The notes below the pieces were generated by a model. That model was not told the origin of the DNA, did not search any database, and saw nothing but the letters and a program-made list of their open reading frames with translations. A stretch of DNA of 64,000 nucleotides. Source: Aliamphritea hakodatensis (GTDB lineage: Bacteria > Pseudomonadota > Gammaproteobacteria > Pseudomonadales > Balneatricaceae). Of the stretch, positions 53,044 to 61,569 are shown piece after piece. The DNA lies in the NCBI RefSeq assembly GCF_024347195.1, contig NZ_AP025281.1:434001-498000 (forward strand). Direction: 5' to 3'. Within the stretch, counting starts at the first letter, position 1, and the number at the start of each line of letters is the position of its first letter. The position numbers and the translations under genes were made by a program.

Positions 53044-54389
53044 TGCCAAAATCTTTGCGGGCACGTCTGTTGCTCGCATCTCTTCTGCTGTTGCCGGTTT
53101 TCTTTGGCCTGACGGGGTTTGCGCTCCAGCAGGCTTTCAGCCACAGCCTGGCAACGGCTGAAGAACAGCGCTTAAAGCTGCAGCTGTACCTCTTGCTGGG
53201 AGCTGCAGAACCTACCTCCGAAGGCATTAATATGCCGGCAACCCTGCGTGAGCCGCGCTATAACCAGATAGCGTCCGGCCTGTACGGTGTTCTTCATGGC
53301 GACAGTCACAGCCTGATGTGGCGTTCAGAGTCCAGCCAGTTGCTCAGTGATGACTTGCTGGAGCGCCTGGGCCGGACTGAACTTGAGACCGGTATGGAGT
53401 CGTTTTATGAGCTGAGCGATGATGCCCTGTTTGTGTATCAGTTTGGGTTGCTCTGGGATATTGACGGCGTCGGGAAGCGTTACCTGTTTACCGTGCTGGA
53501 ATCGAACAGCTTCGTGAAAGCAGAACAGAAAGCCTTCAACACCCGGCTGTGGAGCTGGCTGGGAGCGGCGATTGTCTTATTCCTGCTCGTCGAAGCCATT
53601 ATCATGCGCTGGGGCCTGATGCCCCTGAACCGTTTAGCCAGGGACCTGAAGTCGATAGAGCACGGTCACAGTGACCGCCTGCAGGGTGAATATCCCAGCG
53701 AAGTGCAGGTGGTGACAGACAATCTGAACTTACTGATTGAGAACGAACGTAAACAGCGTGAGCGATACCGGAATACGCTGGGGGATCTGGCCCACAGTCT
53801 GAAAACGCCGCTGGCGGTTATCCGCGGGGCCCGGCAGGAAGGTCTGGATTATGTTGATTTCCAGAATCTGGTCAATGATCAGGTTGTACGGATGGACCAG
53901 ATTGTTCAGTACCAGCTGGCCCGTGCAGTGAAGAGTCAGGGACGCCGGCTGGCAAAGCGGGTTGCCGTAGAGCCGCTGATCAAACGGATGGCATCTGCCC
54001 TGCAGAAGGTTTACCGGGATAAGGGTGTTGAAGTTGAGCTGCAACTGAAAGATTTACAGTTAGCGGCGGATGAACGGGATCTGATGGAGTTGCTGGGAAA
54101 CATTCTGGAAAACGCCTTCAAGTACGGCGATTCCCGGGTGAGTGTCCGTATGTCACAGGCTGACGGTATGCTGCGCATCGACATTGCCGATGACGGTGCA
54201 GGTATTTCACCTGAACTGCGCCAGACCATTCTTAAGCGTGGTCAGCGGGCGGATACATCCGCTCCCGGACAGGGCATTGGCCTGTCGGTGGCGGTGGATA
54301 TTCTCAGCAGTTACGGCGGTGAACTGCGGATTTCTGAGTCGCAGTATGGCGGCGCACTGTTTTGCCTGATGCTGCCGCTGAGTTATTGA
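53040..54389 (+). CDS. Sensor histidine kinase, PhoQ-like
   Basis: 449-residue membrane sensor kinase. First helix at about 9-29, periplasmic sensor about 30-165 with several acidic residues, second helix about 166-188, HAMP, HisKA with phospho-acceptor His in LGDLAHSLKTPLAVIRG, and HATPase with NILENAFKYG, DDGAGIS and GQGIGLSVAVDIL. The HSLKTPL form and acidic sensor are typical of PhoQ, which responds to low Mg2+ and cationic peptides; the signal here is inferred. Start ATG overlaps the regulator stop. Confidence 0.93.
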   Translation: MMPKSLRARLLLASLLLLPVFFGLTGFALQQAFSHSLATAEEQRLKLQLYLLLGAAEPTSEGINMPATLREPRYNQIASGLYGVLHGDSHSLMWRSESSQLLSDDLLERLGRTELETGMESFYELSDDALFVYQFGLLWDIDGVGKRYLFTVLESNSFVKAEQKAFNTRLWSWLGAAIVLFLLVEAIIMRWGLMPLNRLARDLKSIEHGHSDRLQGEYPSEVQVVTDNLNLLIENERKQRERYRNTLGDLAHSLKTPLAVIRGARQEGLDYVDFQNLVNDQVVRMDQIVQYQLARAVKSQGRRLAKRVAVEPLIKRMASALQKVYRDKGVEVELQLKDLQLAADERDLMELLGNILENAFKYGDSRVSVRMSQADGMLRIDIADDGAGISPELRQTILKRGQRADTSAPGQGIGLSVAVDILSSYGGELRISESQYGGALFCLMLPLSY

Positions 54390-54401
54390 CCGAACAGCTG
54401 A

Positions 54402-55409
54402 TCAGTCACGCAATTTTTCAATACGTTCAGGGGTCGGCGGATGGCTGGAGAACCAGTCATTGGTGCCTGCTTCATGTTCCTCACTTAACCGTTCCAACAA
54501 CCGGCCAAGGCTCATGGGGTCATGCTGATGCTGTTGCAGCAGATCTTTCGCAAAGGCGTCCGCTTCCAGTTCAAAGGCCTGTGAGTACTGGCTTTCCACC
54601 AGAATCGTCGGTAGGGCCGCCAGCACTGAACTGGCGGTGCTCATATCGCCGGTCACGACAATAATGATCAGTGGCAGTGCACTGCTCTGTAGTGCCCGGC
54701 GCAGGCCATGGCGCATATTAACGTGACCGATCTCATGGCTCATCACCGCAATCAGTTCTTCATCGTCACCGGCCAGTTCGATGATCTGATCGGTGAAAAT
54801 GATGCTGCCATCGGGCAGGGCAAACGCATTCGGGCCGACAATGCCGCCGTTCCGGAAATGCAGCTGATAGTTGAAACCATCGTCGCGGCTGGCGACCAGT
54901 GTGGCAAAATTTTTGCGCAGTTTTTCACGGCGTTCTGCCTCCAGCACGGAGGGTTCAAAGATATACTTATCCAGCGTGCTGAGGGTGTGCTTACTGACCT
55001 CTTCATTGACGCTGACCGGCAACAGGAAAGCCACCTGCCGGGCGGCAGACGGCAGGCCGTAATTAATGCCCCACCAGATAAACAGCCCCACGCAAATGAC
55101 CGACAGGAACGCATAGCGATAGCTGTTTTCCAGCCGGTGAATCCAGCTGAGGCGGTCATCTCCGGCAAACTGGCCGATTAACTGATCGACCTGATCGTTG
55201 TCCCGGGTTTCGAAGCGCAGCCCGTTCGGTAAGTCCAGATAACGGGCGGTGCTGCCTATCCGCGGGCTGATCGTCAGCTCAGACCAGTGACAGCCACTGA
55301 CACTCAGTTCGGGACACTCGATACGGACATCCCCCTGATCCGTCACCGACAATTCCGCCGGATGACTCTTTGATGTGTGGCCATCAAAGAGCCTGCCTGA
55401 AAGTTGCAT
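54402..55409 (-). CDS. M48-family membrane metallopeptidase
   Basis: 335 residues. The zinc motif is HEIGHVNMRHG near residue 222, with the third ligand in ELEADAFAKDLL. One membrane helix lies at about 95-113 (YAFLSVICVGLFIWWGI), ahead of the periplasmic-type protease domain; the N-terminal 90 residues form a beta-rich domain. Its ATG overlaps the stop of the DUF898 gene as TGATG, so the two are translationally coupled and probably act together. Convergent with the PhoQ-like gene. Confidence 0.9.
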   Translation of the reverse strand: MQLSGRLFDGHTSKSHPAELSVTDQGDVRIECPELSVSGCHWSELTISPRIGSTARYLDLPNGLRFETRDNDQVDQLIGQFAGDDRLSWIHRLENSYRYAFLSVICVGLFIWWGINYGLPSAARQVAFLLPVSVNEEVSKHTLSTLDKYIFEPSVLEAERREKLRKNFATLVASRDDGFNYQLHFRNGGIVGPNAFALPDGSIIFTDQIIELAGDDEELIAVMSHEIGHVNMRHGLRRALQSSALPLIIIVVTGDMSTASSVLAALPTILVESQYSQAFELEADAFAKDLLQQHQHDPMSLGRLLERLSEEHEAGTNDWFSSHPPTPERIEKLRD

Positions 55410-56440
55410 CAGATGCCAAACTCCAGATCCATAACGTCGCCGAGTTCCTCGCCCAGCGCGTTCTGGTGCCCTGCTGCGTCACGGGTGAATTCATCCAGAT
55501 TACCGGTGGCAACAAATTGGGTGCAATCCGCTTTGTAACGGGCCATGCGAATGTGGGTCCATGGAATCAGCAGGCCTAAGCTGACCATAATAGCCAGTGT
55601 GTTGGTGATCAGTAACCAGAGGAGTTTAGAGGCTTTCAGGTTACTTTCGAAACTGTGCTGATCCAGTTTGGTGCTGTTCATGGTGGCATTGACGATTTTT
55701 GCATGAACATAGACATATACGCCGTAGTAAACGGGCAGCAGGGCTATCCCGAGAAACGGTGCCAGTGGATTATTTTCAATATCACTGATCAGATTGCCGC
55801 CCAGAATCAGGCCGAAGAAACCGGCGAATGCGACAATGATGACCAGTGCTGCAATGAAGCAGGCAAAGAAAATAGGTTTGGCGCTCAGGTTGCTGGTGAA
55901 TTTAGTCTGGCCGTAACTGCTGTTATTCACATACCAGCGGTTCTGAATGGCAATGATCAGCGGGTAAATCAGATACAGCGTGAATACGCTGAGTAACGGG
56001 AACAGCAGATAGTTGCAGAACGCCTGTCCATACGTGCCATGAAAGTTAAAGTTGAGGTTTCTGTAACGGGAGTTAACCGCCCGGAACTTCAGGGAACGGC
56101 AAATCAGCCAGGGCAGAATGATCAGGAACGCGATAATAAATAAGGGGGTAATCAGCGGGAAAAAACTGGTACTCAGTGAATAAAGAATAATCACGAAGAA
56201 CGCGACCAGCCGGCCTTTGAGGATTGTCATCGGCTTCGCGGTATATTCAAAGCTGCTACCGGCCAGCGTGGTATGGCCGTAAAAATACTGACTGGTACGG
56301 ACCTTCGCCCAGGCAGAATAAATGCCCAGAGTTAGTATTGTCAGACAGATGTTTACGATCCAGATTTTAAAGAACTCACCGCTTTTACCATGAAATTCAA
56401 AGGGGTGCACCGTTGGGTGCTGGGGAATATTATGCGACAT
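55409..56440 (-). CDS. DUF898 (YjgN-like) membrane protein
   Basis: 343 residues. The family start is clear: HPFEFHGKSGEFFKIWIVNICLT, continuing to LGIYSAWAKVRTSQYFYGHT. About six to seven hydrophobic segments follow; the repeated SAWAKVR-type and IPWTHIRMARYKADCTQ segments are hallmarks of DUF898. Function unknown. Coupled to the M48 protease gene downstream, a recurring pair in proteobacteria. Confidence 0.92.
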   Translation of the reverse strand: MSHNIPQHPTVHPFEFHGKSGEFFKIWIVNICLTILTLGIYSAWAKVRTSQYFYGHTTLAGSSFEYTAKPMTILKGRLVAFFVIILYSLSTSFFPLITPLFIIAFLIILPWLICRSLKFRAVNSRYRNLNFNFHGTYGQAFCNYLLFPLLSVFTLYLIYPLIIAIQNRWYVNNSSYGQTKFTSNLSAKPIFFACFIAALVIIVAFAGFFGLILGGNLISDIENNPLAPFLGIALLPVYYGVYVYVHAKIVNATMNSTKLDQHSFESNLKASKLLWLLITNTLAIMVSLGLLIPWTHIRMARYKADCTQFVATGNLDEFTRDAAGHQNALGEELGDVMDLEFGI

Positions 56441-56512
56441 GGGGAACGTTCCTTGTGTAGCGCCAGCCTCCTCGCCGGCGCGGTTTTAAAATCAGTTACT
56501 CAGCCTGTCAGT

Positions 56513-57853
56513 CTAGACAAGCTGTTTGGCAAATACCTTAGAGTTACGCTGGAAGTTATACAGCGCCTGCTTTTCACCGGGCAGATCCTGAATGTTCATC
56601 TGGATAAAGCCGCGCTCTAAAAACCAGTGTGCGGTCCGGGTTGTCAGCACAAACAGCCGCTCCAGTTTTTGTTCCCGCGCCGCCTGTTCGATACCTTCCA
56701 GCAGTTTTTCACCCCGGTTCCCGCCGCGGTAATCAGTGGCTATCGCAACGCAGGCCAGTTCACCGGTCTGCTCTTCAGAGAACGGGTACAATGCGGCACA
56801 GCCGATGATGGCACCGTCCAGATCAATGACGGTAAACCGGCTGATTTCCGCTTCCAGCCGTTCACGGGAACGGCGCACCAGCACGCCGGCTTCCTCCATC
56901 GGCTGAATCAGTTCCAGAATACCGCCGACATCTTCGATGTTTGCCGGGCGAACCTGTTCGTACGACTCTTCAATCACCATGGTACCGGTGCCGTTACGGC
57001 TGAACAGTTCAGTGACCAGTGCGCCGTCTTCTCTGTAGCTGATCAGGTGACTGCGGGAAACGCCGCGTTTACAGGCCTGAGCGGCAGCGGCAAGGTGCCG
57101 GGAAATATCAGAAGAGGTTTCTGACGGGTCGGTTAGCCGTGCCCGGTACTGATTGACCAGGCGCTCGGCGGTGTCCGCCAGTAATTCAGAGCGTAACTGA
57201 TCCTTGCTGTCGGTGACGCCGTTATCCGCGCCGAACAGAACCAGCTTGTCGGCTTTAACGGCGATTGCCGTCTGGGTCGCTACGTCTTCCACCGCAAGGT
57301 TGAATATCTCGCCGGTAGGTGAATAGCCCAGATGTGAGAGCAGTACAATGTGATTGTTTTGCAGCTGATAACGGATCGCTTCGTGATCGATACGCCGCAC
57401 TTCACCAGTGTTACACAGATCTACGCCTTCATAGATACCTGCCGGTTTGGCGGTGACGAAATTACCGCCACAGACCCGTATCTGAGCACCGTGCATGGGG
57501 GAGTTTGCCACCCCCATAGACAGTTTTGCTTCGATCTCGGTACGCAGGTAGCCGACCGCTTCAATGACGCACTTAAGGACCGGTGCATCGGTAATGCGCA
57601 GGTCATGGTGGATCCGGGTATCAATCTGTTGGCTTTCCAGGCGCTGCTGTAACTGTGGTCGCGAGCCATGAACCAGAATCAGTTTCACCCCCAGGCTGTT
57701 GAGCAGGGTGATGTCATGAACAATGTTCGCAAAGTTGTCATCCGCCAGTGCATCGCCCGGCAGCATCAGCACGAAGGTTTTACCCCGGTGTGCGTTGATG
57801 TACGGGGAACTGTGGCGGAACCAGTTCAGATATTGGGTCAGGTCGTCGATCAC
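56513..57853 (-). CDS. argA: N-acetylglutamate synthase
   Basis: First step of arginine synthesis, acetylating glutamate with acetyl-CoA. 446 residues, as in E. coli and Pseudomonas ArgA. The N-terminal 290 residues are an amino-acid-kinase fold that binds arginine (ILVHGSRPQLQQRL, VLLSHLGYSPTGEIFN); the C-terminal 145 are a GNAT domain with ACVAIATDYRGGNRGEKLLE. The start used is GTG at 57853, without an obvious ribosome site. It follows argE by about 70 bases on the same strand, so both may share a transcript. Confidence 0.95.
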   Translation of the reverse strand: MIDDLTQYLNWFRHSSPYINAHRGKTFVLMLPGDALADDNFANIVHDITLLNSLGVKLILVHGSRPQLQQRLESQQIDTRIHHDLRITDAPVLKCVIEAVGYLRTEIEAKLSMGVANSPMHGAQIRVCGGNFVTAKPAGIYEGVDLCNTGEVRRIDHEAIRYQLQNNHIVLLSHLGYSPTGEIFNLAVEDVATQTAIAVKADKLVLFGADNGVTDSKDQLRSELLADTAERLVNQYRARLTDPSETSSDISRHLAAAAQACKRGVSRSHLISYREDGALVTELFSRNGTGTMVIEESYEQVRPANIEDVGGILELIQPMEEAGVLVRRSRERLEAEISRFTVIDLDGAIIGCAALYPFSEEQTGELACVAIATDYRGGNRGEKLLEGIEQAAREQKLERLFVLTTRTAHWFLERGFIQMNIQDLPGEKQALYNFQRNSKVFAKQLV

Positions 57854-57920
57854 AATGATAAATCAGTCAGTTAGCAGTTTATGTGTGTAAGGCTAAGTGT
57901 TCTGTGGATAAAAGCAAGAT

Positions 57921-59069
57921 TCAGAGGCAATACTTGCCAATTAACTGCCGCAAAATATCCACGGTGGGGCGGATCTGGTCCATTGCCAGATACTCATCCG
58001 GCTGGTGGGCCTGATCAATGGAGCCGGGCCCCATGACAATGGTATCCATCCCTAATGCCTGCAGAAACGGAGCTTCAGTACCAAAGGCAACGGTGTCGGC
58101 AGTGTGGCCGGTCAGCTGTTCAGCACAACGGACCAGTTCAGATTGTTTGTCGTTCTGAAAAGGCAGTATCTCCGGAAACAGACGCTGATTGCGGATACTG
58201 ACACCAAAGCGTTCCGCAACGGGCTGCAGGCGCTGGTCGATGGCGGCACGCAGGTTATCGATATTCATGCCCGGCAAAGGGCGTAAATCATATTCCAGAT
58301 CACAGCTGCCACAGATACGGTTAGGATTATCGCCACCGTGAATACACCCCAGATTCAGGGTGGGAACGGTCACCTGAAAGGCACTGTTCTGATAATTTTG
58401 CTGTAATTCGTGACGGAAACTGATCAGCTCGCCGAGTACAGAATGCATGGCCTCCAGTGCGTTGTTCCCCAGCGAAGGATCAGATGAATGGCCGGCTTTA
58501 CCGGTAATCTTTATACCTTCCATCATCATGCCTTTATGCATGTGGATTGGCTTCAGTCCGGTGGGTTCACCAATAACTGCATAACGGGCTTTGGGGTAGC
58601 CGGCTTCCGCCAGCGCCCGAGCGCCGTCCATTGAGCTTTCTTCATCGGCAGTGGCGAGAATAATCAGAGGCTGCTGCAGGGGCTGGTCAGCAAAGCTTTT
58701 GGCCGCTTCAATGGCGATGGCAATAAAACCTTTCATGTCGCAGCTGCCGAGGCCGTAAAAGCGGTTGTCTTTTTCGGTCAGTTTAAACGGGTCACTGTTC
58801 CAGCGTTCCGCATTGTACGGCACGGTATCGGTGTGGCCGGACAGCACCAGCCCGCCGGGACCGCTGCCCAGGGTGGCAATCAGATTGGCCTTACCTTCAT
58901 GGCCCGGGAGGGGCATGATTTCGGTGCTGAAGCCTAAATCGCTCAGCCAGGCTTCGAGCTTGTGAATGACCCCAAGGTTGCTCTGGTCGAGATGCGGCGC
59001 GGTGCAGCTTACGGAGGGCGTACCGATCAGCTCGGTCAGCATGGTAAGCAGGGAAGGCACATTAGACAT
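57921..59069 (-). CDS. argE: Acetylornithine deacetylase
   Basis: Releases ornithine from N-acetylornithine in arginine synthesis. 382 residues from the ATG at 59069, which has GGAG nine bases upstream; longer frames run through the terminator region. M20 metallopeptidase motifs: metal ligands in LSGHTDTVP and FYGLGSCDMKGFIA, TADEESSMDGA, and the late His in MGPGSIDQAHQPDEY. Next to argA on the same strand. Confidence 0.95.
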   Translation of the reverse strand: MSNVPSLLTMLTELIGTPSVSCTAPHLDQSNLGVIHKLEAWLSDLGFSTEIMPLPGHEGKANLIATLGSGPGGLVLSGHTDTVPYNAERWNSDPFKLTEKDNRFYGLGSCDMKGFIAIAIEAAKSFADQPLQQPLIILATADEESSMDGARALAEAGYPKARYAVIGEPTGLKPIHMHKGMMMEGIKITGKAGHSSDPSLGNNALEAMHSVLGELISFRHELQQNYQNSAFQVTVPTLNLGCIHGGDNPNRICGSCDLEYDLRPLPGMNIDNLRAAIDQRLQPVAERFGVSIRNQRLFPEILPFQNDKQSELVRCAEQLTGHTADTVAFGTEAPFLQALGMDTIVMGPGSIDQAHQPDEYLAMDQIRPTVDILRQLIGKYCL

Positions 59070-59141
59070 AGCAACTCCGTCGCAGGGGAAAGATCGTGTA
59101 CAGGCTATTGTGCAGGCTTTAGAGCGGAGCGTCCAGAAACG

Positions 59142-59168
59142 AAAAAAGCCGGCACAGGCCGGCTTTTT
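59142..59168 (-). terminator. Terminator after the pit gene
   Basis: GCCGGC-ACAG-GCCGGC, followed on the minus strand by six T. It separates the phosphate-transport genes from argE. Confidence 0.88.
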
Positions 59169-59188
59169 AAATCTCCAAAGACTGTGGC

Positions 59189-60454
59189 TCAGCCAAACAT
59201 GCCTTTGAACATAAAGAAGAACATGATCGCCAGACCGGCACCAGCAGGCAGAGTCACCACCCAAGATGCGAAAATAGTACCGATCACGCGCAGGTTCAGG
59301 GCAGACAGGCCACGTGCCAGACCTACACCCAATACCGCACCTACCAGAGTGTGGGTCGTGGAGATAGGCAAGCCGGTACCTGATGCAAATACTACTGTAG
59401 TCGCTGCTGCCAGCGTGGCAGCGAAGCCACGGCTTGGTGTCAGTTCAGTGATGTTGTTACCCACAGTCGCGATAACTTTGTGGCCGTACATCACCAGACC
59501 GGCAACGATACCGCCGCCGCCCAATAGCAGGATCCATACTGGCATGGCTGTCTTCTGAGCCACTTCACCGGCAGAGGCTACCACACCTACAACCGCTGCC
59601 AGTGGGCCAACGGCGTTAGCAACGTCGTTAGAGCCGTGGGCAAATGCCATGGCGCAGGCAGTGAACATCATCAGTACGCCGAAAACTTTTTCAACGCTGG
59701 CGAAGTGATAGTCTTTGTCATCGGCTTTGCTTGCATGGATTTTCTTCAGCATAGCGATGCCCAGGAACATAGTCAGCAGTGCCACACCCACAGAAATCAG
59801 GGAGCTGGTGCCGAAGCCAAGGTCCAGACCGATGTGCTTCAGACCTTTGGTGAAGGTCACCATAGAGATCATGAAACCTACCAGGAAAATATAGTAAGGC
59901 ACGTACTTTTTAGCGTTTTTAAAGGGTTCTTCTGTGTCGAGTATAAGCCGTTGCACACTTCGGAAGAGGAAGAAGGCTATCAGTCCGGCGGTGACCGGCG
60001 ATACCACCCAGCTTGCAACGATCTTGGATACCTTACCCCAGTTAACCGCATCAACACCGATACCTACCGCTGCAAAGCCCACGATGGCACCAACGATAGA
60101 GTGAGTGGTTGATACCGGCCAGCCAAAGAAGGTTGCGATCAGCAGCCAGATACCCGCTGCCAGCAGGGCTGAGAGCATCCCGTACACCAGCAATTCAGGT
60201 GTGCCGGATAATAAGGCAGGATCAATAATGCCTTTACGGATGGTAGAGGTTACTGCACCGCCTGCCAGCCAGGCACCGGCAAACTCGAAGATAATAGCGA
60301 TCAGGATCGCCTGTTTCAGCGTCAGTGCTTTGGAACCTACTGAGGTACCCATTGCGTTGGCAACGTCGTTCGCACCGACGCCCCAGGCCATAAAGAAGCC
60401 AAAAATACATGCCATGATGACAAGGATGTCACCGTATTCTGCGATAATGGTCAT
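59189..60454 (-). CDS. Low-affinity inorganic phosphate transporter (Pit)
   Basis: 421-residue inner-membrane carrier of the PiT family, taking up metal-phosphate driven by protons (or sodium). Two inverted repeats carry the family signature: FMAWGVGANDVANAMGTSVGS near residue 20 and AFAHGSNDVANAVGPLAAV near 270. About ten membrane helices. Follows the PhoU-like gene by 32 bases; ends at a terminator. Confidence 0.95.
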   Translation of the reverse strand: MTIIAEYGDILVIMACIFGFFMAWGVGANDVANAMGTSVGSKALTLKQAILIAIIFEFAGAWLAGGAVTSTIRKGIIDPALLSGTPELLVYGMLSALLAAGIWLLIATFFGWPVSTTHSIVGAIVGFAAVGIGVDAVNWGKVSKIVASWVVSPVTAGLIAFFLFRSVQRLILDTEEPFKNAKKYVPYYIFLVGFMISMVTFTKGLKHIGLDLGFGTSSLISVGVALLTMFLGIAMLKKIHASKADDKDYHFASVEKVFGVLMMFTACAMAFAHGSNDVANAVGPLAAVVGVVASAGEVAQKTAMPVWILLLGGGGIVAGLVMYGHKVIATVGNNITELTPSRGFAATLAAATTVVFASGTGLPISTTHTLVGAVLGVGLARGLSALNLRVIGTIFASWVVTLPAGAGLAIMFFFMFKGMFG

Positions 60455-60486
60455 GGAAATTTCCTATCGGGAAAAATTAGAAAATG

Positions 60487-61167
60487 TTATTTGGCCAGTA
60501 GCAGCTGTAAACGGCTGCCGACCTGCTGTGCTTTGTCTGCCAGATCACCTACCAGGTTAATTACCTGATACAGGAACATAGCATCAATCGGGTGCAGTTC
60601 TTTTTCTACCGTGAATAAAGCCGAACGGGCCTGACGTTCCATTTCGTCTGCGTTGTGTTCCAGGTCGTCGATTTCGTGGATCATCTGTTCCACAAGATCC
60701 ACTTCATGACCGCTGAAACCTGAAGTAACCAACTCATCCAGACCGTTCAGGGCAGAAAGCGCCTGAGCGGAGGTTTTCAGAGAAACTGCCAGATATTCTT
60801 TCATGATTGGCTGGATTGCTTCAGGGATGCTCATCTGACGTCCCAGCATCAGGCCGGCAATGTCTTTCGCACGGTTGGCGATCTTGTCCTGCATGCGCAG
60901 CAGATCCAGCAGATCGGTACGGGGTACCGGCAGGAACAGGCCACGGGGCAGTTGCTGGCGAACATCCTTTTTCAGAGTATCGGCTTCATTTTCCAGACGC
61001 GCGATATTTTGCTGCAGGCGTTCAGCCTTTTCCCAGTCGTTTGCCATTACAGCATCGAAGAATGGGATCAGTTCAATGGCACAGGCATGCGCTTTGGCAA
61101 TGTGTTCCTGCATCGGCTTGAATGGGGAGCTGGCAAACAGCTGAAAAATCGAATTGTTAGTAACCAT
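60487..61167 (-). CDS. PhoU-like DUF47 protein, partner of Pit
   Basis: 226-residue all-helical cytoplasmic protein of the DUF47/TIGR00153 family. Signs are SPFKPMQEHIAKAHACAIEL at the start, KKDVRQQLPRGLFLPVPRTDLL in the middle (two parts) and DLEHNADEMERQA. Such proteins are encoded next to pit genes and are thought to regulate the transporter. First gene of the leftward unit; a TATACT lies upstream at 61211-61216 with a weak -35. Confidence 0.93.
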   Translation of the reverse strand: MVTNNSIFQLFASSPFKPMQEHIAKAHACAIELIPFFDAVMANDWEKAERLQQNIARLENEADTLKKDVRQQLPRGLFLPVPRTDLLDLLRMQDKIANRAKDIAGLMLGRQMSIPEAIQPIMKEYLAVSLKTSAQALSALNGLDELVTSGFSGHEVDLVEQMIHEIDDLEHNADEMERQARSALFTVEKELHPIDAMFLYQVINLVGDLADKAQQVGSRLQLLLAK

Positions 61168-61569
61168 ATCAGGTCTCTTTTTTATTCTCGCTCAGGGCAA
61201 AATTGGCGCGAGTATACGCGGCCTTTTCATTGCTTTGTAGTAAAAATGTCACGAAATAGACACATTAGAGAAGGCTAAAATTGACAAATTTTGGAACCCT
61301 CATTGTAAGTGCATGAATCTAATGATTTTTATTAGAATTTCTTAAAAGGTGATCAGGTCAAAAAAAATTATATTTATTGAAATTTCCCGTAAAAGTTCTG
61401 CCGGCTGAGCAGAACTGCCAGAGGATCAGTGACTTATCTCATGCTTGCCGGGATCAGCGTTAGGCAGATGCAGCGATATCAGGTAAATTGAATCTGACTG
61501 ACAGAAATACAAAAAACTTTAGTTTAGCCGGTAACGGTTATCCGAAAAGAACGACAAGAGTGACGGAAC
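61168..61569. other. Divergent intergenic region between PhoU-like gene and glnE
   Basis: About 400 AT-rich bases without a gene. Contains the -10-like TATACT (minus strand, 61211-61216) for the phosphate genes. No PHO-box pair or other operator that I can defend. The stretch 61365-61392 is A/T rich with no hairpin. Confidence 0.45.
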
